Assembly (NCBI RefSeq): GCF_030504545.1
Contig: NZ_JAUKWP010000001.1
Span: 357,255 to 421,254 of the forward strand
Length of the DNA: 64,000 bases
Origin: Lactobacillus sp. YT155
Lineage (GTDB): Bacteria; Bacillota; Bacilli; Lactobacillales; Lactobacillaceae
Reading direction: 5' to 3'
A model generated the notes under the pieces. The model searched no databases and was not told where the DNA came from. It worked only from the letters and a program-made list of their open reading frames with translations. The first letter of the stretch is position 1, and each line of letters begins with the position of its first letter. Of this stretch, positions 50,611-60,006 are shown piece after piece. Position numbers and translations under genes: made by a program.

Positions 50611-50649
50611 GTACTTGTTATTAAATATAAAATAATAAGGAGTACATTC

Positions 50650-52998
50650 ATGACAGACTATTCAAGTACAGAATATTTAAACAAACTTGATGCGTACTGG
50701 CGCGCTGCTAACTATGTATCAGTTGGTCAATTATACTTAAAAGATAATCCTCTATTAACAAGAGAAATCGTGAAAGATGATGTAAAAATTCATCCAATCG
50801 GACACTGGGGAACAATCTCTGGTCAAAACTTAATCTACGCACATTTGAACCGTGTTATTAACAAATACGATTTGAACATGTTCTACGTAGAAGGTCCTGG
50901 TCACGGTGGTCAAGTTATGGTTTCAAACTCATATCTTGATGGTTCATACACTGAAATTTATCCTGAAATTACTCAAGATGAAACAGGAATGAAGAAACTC
51001 TTCAAACAATTCTCATTCCCAGGTGGAATCGCATCTCATGCTGCTCCTGAAACACCAGGATCAATCCATGAAGGTGGAGAATTAGGATATTCACTATCAC
51101 ACGGTGTTGGTGCTATCCTTGATAATCCAGACCAAATTGCTGCTGTTGTTGTTGGTGACGGTGAATCAGAAACAGGTCCATTAGCTGGATCATGGTTCTC
51201 AAATGTCTTCATTAACCCTGTAACTGATGGTGCTGTATTACCTATTCTTGACTTGAATGGATTCAAGATTTCTAACCCAACAATTCTTTCAAGAAAATCT
51301 GACAAAGAATTGACTCAATACTTTGAAGGTATGGGTTGGGATCCTATCTTCTTCGATGTTACAAAAGAAGATAACTACCACGCTAAGATGGCTGAAGTAT
51401 TTGACCAAGCTATCGAAAAAATTCAAGCTATTCAAAAAGACGCACGTGCAAAAGGTGCTAACAATGTAGAAATGCCACATTGGCCAGTTATTATTGCACG
51501 TATTCCTAAGGGATATACAGGTCCTAAGACTTGGGATGGTGCTCCAATTGAAAACTCATTTAGAGCTCATCAAGTGCCAATTCCTGTCGACCAAAATGAT
51601 ATGGAACATATCGACGCTCTAGTTGAGTGGTTGAAATCATACCGTCCTGAAGAACTATTCGACAACAATGGAAAACTTCTTCCAGAACTTGAAGAAATGG
51701 CTCCTAAGGGTAACAAGCGTATGGCTATGAACCCTATCACTAACGGTGGTGTTGATGTTAAAGAATTAGACCTACCAGACGAAACTAAGTATGCACTTGA
51801 ATTCAACCGTGCCGGTGATCTTATGGCTCAAGACATGATTGAATTAGGTAAATACCTACGTGATGTTATCAAAGCTAACCCTACTAACTTCAGAATGTTT
51901 GGTCCTGACGAAACAATGTCAAACCGTTTGAACCACATGTTCGAAGCTACAAACCGTCAATGGATGGAAGAAGTTAAAGAACCAAATGATCAATTCGTTG
52001 CTCCATCAGGACGTATCATTGATTCTCAACTATCAGAACATCAAGCTGAAGGTTGGTTAGAAGGATATACCCTAACTGGACGTCGTGGAATCTTCGCATC
52101 ATACGAATCATTCCTACGTGTAGTTGACTCAATGCTTACACAACACTTCAAGTGGTTAAGAAAAGCTGACGAACAAGAATGGCGTCAAAAATACCCATCA
52201 CTTAACGTTATTGCTACTTCAACTGCTTTCCAACAAGACCACAATGGTTACACTCACCAAGATCCAGGTATCATTACTCACTTAGCTGAAAAGAAACCTG
52301 AATTCATCCGTGAATACTTCCCTGCTGACACAAACTCACTATTAGCAGTTATGCCAGAAGTTCTAACAAGTTACGAAAAGATTAACTTGATTGTTACTTC
52401 AAAACATCCAAGAAACCAATTCTACTCAATGGATGAAGCTAAAGTGTTAGTTAAAGATGGTTTGAAGATTATCGATTGGGCTTCAAATGACAACGGTGAT
52501 CCAGATATCGTCATTGCTGCTGCAGGTACAGAACCTAACCTTGAAGCACTTGCTGCAATCAAGATTTTGAGACAACAACTTCCTGAATTGAAGATTAGAT
52601 TCATTAACGTTGTTGACCTATTGAAACTTCGTTCACCAAAAGTTGACCCTCGTGGATTAACTGATGAACAATTCAATGAATACTTCACAGTCGACAAGCC
52701 AGTATTATTCGCTTTCCACGGCTTCGAAGGATTCATCAAAGATATCTTCTTCGATCGTGCTAACCACAACTTACACGTTCATGGTTACCGTGAAAATGGT
52801 GATATCACAACTCCATTTGATATGCGTGTTGTTAACGAAATGGATCGTTTCCACATCGCTGAAGATGTTGCTGTTGCCGTTATGGGTGATGCAGCTTCTG
52901 ACTTCGCTAACTCAATGGAACAAAAAGTTGATGAACATAACAAGTACATCAGAGCAAATGGTGACGACCTTCCAGAAGTAACTAACTGGCAATGGTAA
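50650..52998 (+). CDS. xpkA: Xylulose-5-phosphate/fructose-6-phosphate phosphoketolase
   Basis: This 782-residue thiamine-diphosphate enzyme splits xylulose 5-phosphate into acetyl phosphate and glyceraldehyde 3-phosphate, the key step of heterolactic fermentation. The start is ATG 50650 behind AAGGAG; the upstream ATG at 50578 has no ribosome site. Family motifs are [33 protein letters not shown], the diphosphate-binding [27 protein letters not shown] and FAFHGFEG. Codon use differs from its neighbours in being more restricted (CTT/TTG Leu, GGT Gly), as in highly expressed genes. It is transcribed against the replication fork. Confidence 0.95.
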   Translation: MTDYSSTEYLNKLDAYWRAANYVSVGQLYLKDNPLLTREIVKDDVKIHPIGHWGTISGQNLIYAHLNRVINKYDLNMFYVEGPGHGGQVMVSNSYLDGSYTEIYPEITQDETGMKKLFKQFSFPGGIASHAAPETPGSIHEGGELGYSLSHGVGAILDNPDQIAAVVVGDGESETGPLAGSWFSNVFINPVTDGAVLPILDLNGFKISNPTILSRKSDKELTQYFEGMGWDPIFFDVTKEDNYHAKMAEVFDQAIEKIQAIQKDARAKGANNVEMPHWPVIIARIPKGYTGPKTWDGAPIENSFRAHQVPIPVDQNDMEHIDALVEWLKSYRPEELFDNNGKLLPELEEMAPKGNKRMAMNPITNGGVDVKELDLPDETKYALEFNRAGDLMAQDMIELGKYLRDVIKANPTNFRMFGPDETMSNRLNHMFEATNRQWMEEVKEPNDQFVAPSGRIIDSQLSEHQAEGWLEGYTLTGRRGIFASYESFLRVVDSMLTQHFKWLRKADEQEWRQKYPSLNVIATSTAFQQDHNGYTHQDPGIITHLAEKKPEFIREYFPADTNSLLAVMPEVLTSYEKINLIVTSKHPRNQFYSMDEAKVLVKDGLKIIDWASNDNGDPDIVIAAAGTEPNLEALAAIKILRQQLPELKIRFINVVDLLKLRSPKVDPRGLTDEQFNEYFTVDKPVLFAFHGFEGFIKDIFFDRANHNLHVHGYRENGDITTPFDMRVVNEMDRFHIAEDVAVAVMGDAASDFANSMEQKVDEHNKYIRANGDDLPEVTNWQW

Positions 52999-53004
52999 TA
53001 ACCC

Positions 53005-53037
53005 AAAAAAGGAACGGATAACCTCCGCTCCTTTTTT
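53005..53037 (+). terminator. Terminator of xpkA
   Basis: AAGGA-CGGA, loop TAACC and TCCG-TCCTT are followed by a T-run. Confidence 0.85.
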
Positions 53038-53096
53038 ATTTGCTTTATATTTTATTCCCTATAACCTTACAGTTAATACACATAAGGAGGAGTACG

Positions 53097-53246
53097 ATGA
53101 AATTCACAAAAATTGTTTTATACACCATAAAAGAATTCAATAAGAATAAAGAAAAAGATGGCTGCTTGCCCCATGAAGGCGAAGTTATCAGCATTGCTCC
53201 AAACAATGGATTAACAAACAACTATGTAGCTGTAGGCTTTAAATAA
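53097..53246 (+). CDS. Small protein of unknown function
   Basis: This 49-residue protein starts at ATG 53097 behind AAGGAGGAG, a strong ribosome site; the in-frame upstream ATG at 53040 is only four bases after the xpkA terminator T-run. It begins MKFTKIVLYTIKEFNK and contains DGCLPHEGEVISIAPNNGL. No membrane helix or signal is seen. It has its own terminator and is convergent with GtrA. I do not recognise it. Confidence 0.65.
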   Translation: MKFTKIVLYTIKEFNKNKEKDGCLPHEGEVISIAPNNGLTNNYVAVGFK

Positions 53247-53248
53247 CA

Positions 53249-53284
53249 AAAAAAGTAGTTAGAATTTACTTCTAACTACTTTTT
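53249..53284. terminator. Bidirectional terminator, small protein / GtrA gene
   Basis: AAAGTAGTTAGAA, loop TTTAC and TTCTAACTACTTT lie between convergent genes and overlap the GtrA stop codon. Confidence 0.85.
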
Positions 53285-53686
53285 ATTTGTTTTAAAAATG
53301 AATAACTTACTGAAAACATAATTGATAATCACAATAATGACGTTATCAATTAATTTTACTATTTGCTTATTGCCACCCATTAAAGTGATACCAACGAATA
53401 AAATAACCGCTTCTACCCCTAATGAGAATACTCTGGCTGCTCCAAATGAAGTTATCTCTTTAACAACGATTGATGGCTCCCAACTCTTTGATTGGAAAAC
53501 ATATAGTTTGTTTGTCACATAGGCGAAAACAACTGAGATAAACCATCCAATTACGTTAGCAACTTGATAGTTAATTGGAACTAATATCGTAAAAAAGGCG
53601 AAAACCAGGTAATTTACGAGCGTTGTAGCGATACCGAAAATGATATAATCTATCATTTCCTTATATTTAATGTACAGTTCTTTCAT
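53276..53686 (-). CDS. GtrA-family membrane protein
   Basis: This 136-residue protein starts at ATG 53686 behind AAGAAGG; the ATG at 53713 would be nine residues longer. It has four helices with the GtrA signatures IDYIIFGIATTLVNYLVFA, NVIGWFISVVFAYVTNKLYV and INYVFSKLFIFK. GtrA proteins move lipid-linked sugars or support wall glycosylation. No partner glycosyltransferase is next to it. Confidence 0.85.
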   Translation of the reverse strand: MKELYIKYKEMIDYIIFGIATTLVNYLVFAFFTILVPINYQVANVIGWFISVVFAYVTNKLYVFQSKSWEPSIVVKEITSFGAARVFSLGVEAVILFVGITLMGGNKQIVKLIDNVIIVIINYVFSKLFIFKTNKK

Positions 53687-53809
53687 CAAATTGACCTTCT
53701 TCTTATTTAACATCCATTATCATACCAATAAATTAATTTAAAAACATTATTTCTCTGGCATTTTGATTGTTGTATAATAATGTTTGTTGTTTTAAAAAGG
53801 AGAAAATAT

Positions 53810-55252
53810 ATGGAAAATACACAAAGCTCGCGAAACTTTCGCTGGTATAATATAGCTTTGATTGCTTTTACTGCGGTGTGGGGTTTAAATAACGTAGTAA
53901 ATAACTTTGCCAACCAAGGTATGGTGGTTGTCGTATCATGGATCTTGATAATGCTTCTTTACTTCATACCTTATACTTTAATGGTTGGACAACTTGGCTC
54001 AACCTTTCAAGATGCAGATGGAGGGGTTTCATCTTGGATGAAGAATCTTTCAAGTAGTCGCTTAGCATACTTTGCGGCTTGGACTTATTGGGTAGTCCAC
54101 GTTCCTTATCTTGCACAAAAACCACAAACCATCTTAATTGGTTTCAGTTGGTTATTCCAAAATAACGGAAACTTCGTTAATCAAGTTCCTTCTTACATTG
54201 TTCAGGGACTTAGTTTGATTATTTTCTTAGTATTTTTATGGATGTCGTCACGTGGAGTTACAACATTAAATAGAATTGGTAGTATCGCCGGTATTGGTAT
54301 GTTTACTATGTCCATTCTATTCATCATTTTAGGGGTATCAGCACCATTTATTGCTCACGCCCCTATCGCAACTCAAAACATGAATCATGTAGCTACATAC
54401 ATGCCTAAATTTAATTTTAACTACTTTACAACAATTTCAATGTTAGTTTTTGCTGTTGGTGGTGCCGAAAAAATCTCACCATATGTTAATAAAACTAAGA
54501 ACCCTTCAAAAGAGTTCCCTCTAGGAATGATTTTGTTGGCAATTATGGTTGCTGTTTCAGCAATCTTGGGATCATTTGCAATGGGTATGATTTTTGATGC
54601 TCAACATGTTCCTACTGATTTGATGGCAAACGGTTCTTACACCGCTTTCCAAATTCTAGGACAATATTTCCATATGGGTAACTTGTTGATGTGGATCTAC
54701 GCAATTGCAAATATCTTGGCAAGTGCAGCTGCTCTAGCCATTTCCATCGATGCTCCACTAAGAATCTTCTTGAATGATGCGGATGCTAAATTCATTCCTA
54801 AGGCATTATCTAAGAAGAACAAACGTGGTATCGCCGTTAATGGTTACATCTTAACTGGTATCTTAGTATCAATCATCATCATCGTTCCTGCAATTGGAAT
54901 TGGTGGAATGAATGACCTTTATAACTGGTTGTTGAATCTAAACTCAATCGTTATGCCAATGCGTTACCTATGGGTATTCTTGGCTTACATGCTTTTGAGT
55001 AAACATATTAAAGAATATCAATCAGATTATATGTTTATCAAGAACTCAAAACTTGGATTCAGTGTTGGTCTCTGGTGCTTCATCTTTACTGCTTTCGCAT
55101 GTATCTTAGGTGTTGTTCCTAAGGCAGACTTAGCAGCTAACCCAAGTTCATGGTGGTTCCAATTATCAATGAACATTATCACACCATTTGTATTAATTGC
55201 TTTAGGATTCATCCTTCCGATGATTGCCCAAAGAAAAAAAGCTACGGATTAA
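53810..55252 (+). CDS. APC-family amino acid permease, YjeM-like
   Basis: This 480-residue transporter starts at ATG 53810 behind AAAAAGGAGAA. It has 12 helices; the first carries ALIAFTAVWGLNNVVNNFAN and a later one MLVFAVGGAEKISPYVNKTK, as in the glutamate:GABA antiporter/YjeM branch. The substrate is unknown. It ends inside the terminator at 55234-55269. Confidence 0.82.
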   Translation: MENTQSSRNFRWYNIALIAFTAVWGLNNVVNNFANQGMVVVVSWILIMLLYFIPYTLMVGQLGSTFQDADGGVSSWMKNLSSSRLAYFAAWTYWVVHVPYLAQKPQTILIGFSWLFQNNGNFVNQVPSYIVQGLSLIIFLVFLWMSSRGVTTLNRIGSIAGIGMFTMSILFIILGVSAPFIAHAPIATQNMNHVATYMPKFNFNYFTTISMLVFAVGGAEKISPYVNKTKNPSKEFPLGMILLAIMVAVSAILGSFAMGMIFDAQHVPTDLMANGSYTAFQILGQYFHMGNLLMWIYAIANILASAAALAISIDAPLRIFLNDADAKFIPKALSKKNKRGIAVNGYILTGILVSIIIIVPAIGIGGMNDLYNWLLNLNSIVMPMRYLWVFLAYMLLSKHIKEYQSDYMFIKNSKLGFSVGLWCFIFTAFACILGVVPKADLAANPSSWWFQLSMNIITPFVLIALGFILPMIAQRKKATD

Positions 55253-55269
55253 TTATCCGTGGCTTTTTT
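55234..55269. terminator. Bidirectional terminator, permease / zinc-ribbon gene
   Basis: AAAGC-ACGGAT, loop TAATT and ATCCGT-GCTTT lie between convergent genes and overlap the permease stop. Confidence 0.85.
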
Positions 55270-55270
55270 A

Positions 55271-55525
55271 TTACAATACTTTATTTAAATCAGGTGTGCT
55301 TTCAGTGTTCTCAGATGTAGAAGCAACCCCCTCACTTCCATCATTTAAAATAAATGAATCAGTTGCCTTACATCTAGGACAAGTCAACTCAATTTTGAAC
55401 TTCTCAGAGCTATCACTATTGTCCCCTAGTTTTTCTTTCTTAGTAATCAATTGTGCGGGGTGATTACACTCATGACAAGCAAATTTTAACATTCGACGTT
55501 CTACAAATTCATCAGCTACTGACAT
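55271..55525 (-). CDS. Small zinc-ribbon protein
   Basis: This 84-residue protein starts at ATG 55525 behind AAAAGGAGAAG. Two cysteine pairs, CHEC and CPRC, separated by about 32 residues, form a probable zinc ribbon (residues 17-52). The C-terminal third is acidic and low in complexity. Its partner is unknown. It is a monocistronic gene next to a parS/Noc-like site pair. Confidence 0.65.
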   Translation of the reverse strand: MSVADEFVERRMLKFACHECNHPAQLITKKEKLGDNSDSSEKFKIELTCPRCKATDSFILNDGSEGVASTSENTESTPDLNKVL

Positions 55526-55606
55526 AATATCTTCTCCTTTTATTCTATTTTTTTAATCTTAGCACAATCTTGATATGTAAGTTGATCTCCAGCTTATACT
55601 TAAAAT

Positions 55607-55622
55607 TATTTCCCAGGAAATA
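55607..55622. promoter_or_regulatory. Noc-binding-site-like palindrome
   Basis: TATTTCCCAGGAAATA differs at one position from TATTTCCCGGGAAATA. It is intergenic and 8 bp from the parS-like site. Confidence 0.55.
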
Positions 55623-55630
55623 ATTTCTAA

Positions 55631-55646
55631 CGTTTCACGTGAAACT
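55631..55646. promoter_or_regulatory. parS-like site (ParB binding)
   Basis: CGTTTCACGTGAAACT contains a perfect 14-bp palindrome GTTTCACGTGAAAC, the core of the parS consensus TGTTTCACGTGAAACA; only the two outermost bases differ. Confidence 0.8.
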
Positions 55647-55680
55647 AAAAGACCTACAAGCTAAATTGTAGGTCTTTTTA
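55647..55680. terminator. Terminator downstream of the yjbR pseudogene
   Basis: AAAAGACCTACAA, loop GCTAAA and TTGTAGGTCTTTT form a long stem immediately before the stop codon of the pseudogene and next to the parS-like site. Confidence 0.8.
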
Positions 55681-56025
55681 TCATTTCTTCGTTAACTCCG
55701 CACTCTCGTGGATCATATTCTGAAGCTCAATAAGAGTTACGTCCGTATCATTTACCTTAATTGTACTCCAATGAGCTTTATTCATATGATATCCCGGATA
55801 AACCCCTTTACGCTCACGTATCATTTCATTATGTGGAATGGTCATTTTGAGATTAATCATCAATTCGTTATCACGTGTATAAACCATTGCAAAGATTTTC
55901 TTGTTTCTTTAATGGCGAATAACATGCCACTTAATCCTTTCAGCTCGCTTTCCACCATTGAAAGGATGATCTAAGAACGAATCCAATTCTTCTAATGTTA
56001 AATCAATCAATTCCTGTTCTTTCAT
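55681..56025 (-). pseudogene. MmcQ/YjbR-family gene with in-frame stop
   Basis: From ATG 56025 (ribosome site AAAGGGGAT) the frame gives a plausible 114-codon YjbR-type protein, but codon 39 (55911-55909) is TAA. Before the stop it reads ERIKWHVIRH; after it RNKKIFAMVYTRDNELMINL continues in the same frame to VYPGYHMNKAHWSTIKVNDT and VTLIELQNMIHESAELTKK. The last parts match the (Y)HxNKxHWxTV and L-x-x-L-I-x-x-S-x-x-L signatures of the family. Either the gene is inactivated by a single substitution or the base call is wrong. Restart at ATG 55887 would give only a 68-residue fragment. Confidence 0.75.
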
Positions 56026-56039
56026 CACTTATCCCCTTT

Positions 56040-56642
56040 CTATAGAAAATGCTGAATAGTTCCATTTTCCCAAATAATCATTATTCCAAGTCCTATATAA
56101 ATCACTGCCATTATCCAATTTCCATACTTATCAAGAAATTTCGAAATAACTTTAATTCCGGCACACTTATCACTCAAATATACTAATAACAGAATACAGA
56201 TTGCAAATACGGCAACAGTTAATATCGCTTGAGACAGTGTTTCTGAGGCAAAATATGGGACAAATAAACCTATATTATCTGCTCCACAAGAAGCAAAAGT
56301 TATAGTAGCAACTGTTATTATCAAGTTCTTATTTTGACGCGCTTTAATTGTTTCATTCACTTCTTCAGTTTCATCTTCATCAACTACTAAATATTTGATT
56401 CCAAAATAAATTGGAATTACTCCCAGAAACCCTAATATCCATTTTTCGGGGACAAAATGTAAAACATAGGCAAATACTAGGCTAATTGTAATTAAACCCA
56501 TTGAGCCTATAAACTGACCTAAATAAATGGATTGTTTTTCTCTTGGTGAACGATATTTAGAGAACAAAAGCATTAAAATAACCCATAAATCAATTGCTGT
56601 AGAAGTATAGATAATAATAGCTGAAATAACTGTGCTTAACAT
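56040..56642 (-). CDS. CadD-family cadmium resistance transporter
   Basis: This 200-residue protein starts at ATG 56642 behind ACGGGAGAT; the longer in-frame start at 56675 has no ribosome site. It has five or six helices with IIIYTSTAIDLWVILMLLFS, YLGQFIGSMGLITISLVFAY and FASCGADNIGLFVPYFAS, the CadD/cadmium-efflux pattern with a conserved Cys-Gly-Ala-Asp-Asn. It probably exports Cd2+ or a related metal. It lies 14 bp before the yjbR pseudogene on the same strand. Confidence 0.8.
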   Translation of the reverse strand: MLSTVISAIIIYTSTAIDLWVILMLLFSKYRSPREKQSIYLGQFIGSMGLITISLVFAYVLHFVPEKWILGFLGVIPIYFGIKYLVVDEDETEEVNETIKARQNKNLIITVATITFASCGADNIGLFVPYFASETLSQAILTVAVFAICILLLVYLSDKCAGIKVISKFLDKYGNWIMAVIYIGLGIMIIWENGTIQHFL

Positions 56643-56698
56643 TGATAATCTCCCGTTATTTATATACCTTACCACTTCTTTTTAAAAAAATATCTAAT

Positions 56699-56730
56699 AA
56701 AAAAGCCCTCATTATCTGAGTGGCTTTTTG
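56699..56730 (-). terminator. Terminator of purA
   Basis: AAGCC-CTCA, loop TTATC and TGAG-TGGCTT are followed by T's on the minus strand. Confidence 0.75.
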
Positions 56731-56744
56731 TTTCACATGAAACA
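56729..56744. promoter_or_regulatory. parS-like site
   Basis: TGTTTCACATGAAACA differs from parS TGTTTCACGTGAAACA at one position. It lies between the purA stop codon and its terminator. Confidence 0.65.
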
Positions 56745-56745
56745 T

Positions 56746-58053
<1,308 letters not shown>

Positions 58054-58122
58054 TTACGAATTAATTTTATCATTATTAGTTGATTTTCTCAATATTTCCG
58101 AACATTAATTTTTAAGAAAAAT

Positions 58123-58161
58123 AAAAAAGCTATGAAATGCGAATTATTCCGCATACATAGC
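58123..58161 (-). terminator. Terminator of dnaB
   Basis: GCTATG and CATAGC outer arms with an inner TGCG/CGCA stem, followed by T's on the minus strand, overlap the dnaB stop codon. Confidence 0.7.
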
Positions 58162-59517
58162 AATATTTGAAAATTTATTATATGACTTAACAAAGAGTAA
58201 CTTCACAGTTCCACGAGGACCCGAACGGTTTTTGCTGACAATAACTTCAACTTCACCTACGTCTTGGTTTGTGTCTTCTTGTGGTTCATCATCGTCGTCA
58301 GATCCTTCAGAATCGTAATAGTCATCACGATATAAGAAGGCAACAATATCAGCATCTTGCTCAATTGATCCCGATTCACGAATATCAGATAAAACCGGAC
58401 GTTTATCTTGTCTTTGCTCAACTCCACGAGACAATTGAGATAGTGCAATCACAGGAACGTGTAATTCTTTAGCAAGTTTCTTTAATTGACGTGAAATGGC
58501 CGAAACTTCTTGTTGACGGTTTTCTTGACCAGTACCTTCAATCAGTTGTAGATAATCGACAATAATAATATCCAACTTACCAGTTTCTTTAGCAAGACGG
58601 CGACATTTAGCCCGAATCTCTGACATTTTGATACCAGGAGTATCATCAATGTAGATAGAAGTCTTAGAAAGGCTTCCCATGGCTACAATCAAGTTTTTCC
58701 ATTCGTTTTGATCTAACTGCCCAGTTCGGAGGTGATTAGCATCAATGCTTCCCTCAGAACAAATCATACGATTAACTAGTTGTTCGGCTGACATTTCTAG
58801 TGAAAAGACTGCCGCTGTAGCGTTGCTTTTAGTTGCAACGTTTTGAACGATATTCAAGGCAAAAGCTGTCTTACCAACGGCTGGACGTGCTGCCAAAATA
58901 ACCAATTCATCACTATGAAGCCCAGTAGTAATTTTATCCAAATCCTTGAATCCTGTTGCTAGTCCAGTGATTTCAGAGCTATCTTCATAGAGAGCTTCTA
59001 TTTCTTTCAAAGATTCTGACACAACATCAGAAATCTTTTTAAAGCCACCCTCATTGACTCCTTCTGAAACTCCCATGATCGAACGTTCAGCTTTATCAAG
59101 GATATCTTCGACTTCTTCGTTTTCATCAAAACTCTCAGTAACAATTTCTGAAGCAGCAGAAATTAACTTACGTAAAACACCTTTACTGCGGACGATTTTA
59201 GCATAATAAATAACATTAGAAGCAGTTGGTACGGCTTCAGCAAGTTCAGCAATATAGCTGGCTCCACCAACATCTTCTAATTCATTATTCTTATTTAATT
59301 CATTAACAACCGTAACCGCATCAATGGCTTCGTCGCGATCATTTAAATTCATCATAGCTTTAAATACAAGCTGATTTGCGTGCTGATAGAAGTCTTCTGG
59401 CACTAGATATTCAATTGCATCAACAAATGCCCCAGAACTCAAAAATACGGCTCCTAGAACAGATTGTTCAGCGACTTTATCATTTGGAGGAATGCGATTC
59501 CCAAAATCACTACTCAT
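58144..59517 (-). CDS. dnaB: Replicative DNA helicase DnaB (DnaC in Bacillus)
   Basis: This 457-residue protein has the primase-interacting N-terminal domain (NDKVAEQSVLGAVFLSSGAF) and the RecA-like ATPase with Walker A LVILAARPAVGKTAFALNIV, Walker B LDIIIVDYLQLIEG and the arginine-finger segment. No intein is present. It loads at oriC and unwinds DNA for the replisome. It follows rplI by 24 bp, the usual order in Lactobacillales. Confidence 0.96.
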   Translation of the reverse strand: MSSDFGNRIPPNDKVAEQSVLGAVFLSSGAFVDAIEYLVPEDFYQHANQLVFKAMMNLNDRDEAIDAVTVVNELNKNNELEDVGGASYIAELAEAVPTASNVIYYAKIVRSKGVLRKLISAASEIVTESFDENEEVEDILDKAERSIMGVSEGVNEGGFKKISDVVSESLKEIEALYEDSSEITGLATGFKDLDKITTGLHSDELVILAARPAVGKTAFALNIVQNVATKSNATAAVFSLEMSAEQLVNRMICSEGSIDANHLRTGQLDQNEWKNLIVAMGSLSKTSIYIDDTPGIKMSEIRAKCRRLAKETGKLDIIIVDYLQLIEGTGQENRQQEVSAISRQLKKLAKELHVPVIALSQLSRGVEQRQDKRPVLSDIRESGSIEQDADIVAFLYRDDYYDSEGSDDDDEPQEDTNQDVGEVEVIVSKNRSGPRGTVKLLFVKSYNKFSNIAMYAE

Positions 59518-59541
59518 AATAACTATATTTCCTTTTCACAA

Positions 59542-59994
59542 TTACTCAGCTACAACGTGGACTCTAATTGTGGCAATTACATCATTATGTAATTTCACCT
59601 TCACATTAGTATATCCCAAAACTCGAATTGGTTCTTTTAAATCAATTTTTCTTTTATCAACTTCGATTTTAAACTGTTTCTTTAAAGCCTCAGCAACTTG
59701 TTTACTAGGGATTGACCCAAATAACTTGCTGTCTTCACCAGCTTTAGATTTGATTTCAACTACGGTTTTACCATCTTCAATTTTGCTCTTAAGATCTTTA
59801 GCAGCTTTTAAATCTTCAGCTTCTAGTTTTTCTTCTTTTTTCTGTTTACCCTTTAACTCGCTAATAGCTTGGGCATTGGCTTCTTTTGCCTTACCATTTT
59901 TAATCAAAAAGTTTTGAGCATAACCGTCAGCAACTTCTTTGACCTGCCCTTTTTTACCTTTGCCTTTGACATCTTCTAAGAAAATAACTTTCAT
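59542..59994 (-). CDS. rplI: 50S ribosomal protein L9
   Basis: This 150-residue protein has the N-terminal signature [30 protein letters not shown], a long connecting helix and a C-terminal domain ([20 protein letters not shown]). The ribosomal protein binds 23S rRNA near the L1 stalk. It begins 12 bp after the gdpP stop, behind AGGTAAG. Confidence 0.97.
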   Translation of the reverse strand: MKVIFLEDVKGKGKKGQVKEVADGYAQNFLIKNGKAKEANAQAISELKGKQKKEEKLEAEDLKAAKDLKSKIEDGKTVVEIKSKAGEDSKLFGSIPSKQVAEALKKQFKIEVDKRKIDLKEPIRVLGYTNVKVKLHNDVIATIRVHVVAE

Positions 59995-60006
59995 AATCTT
60001 ACCTGC

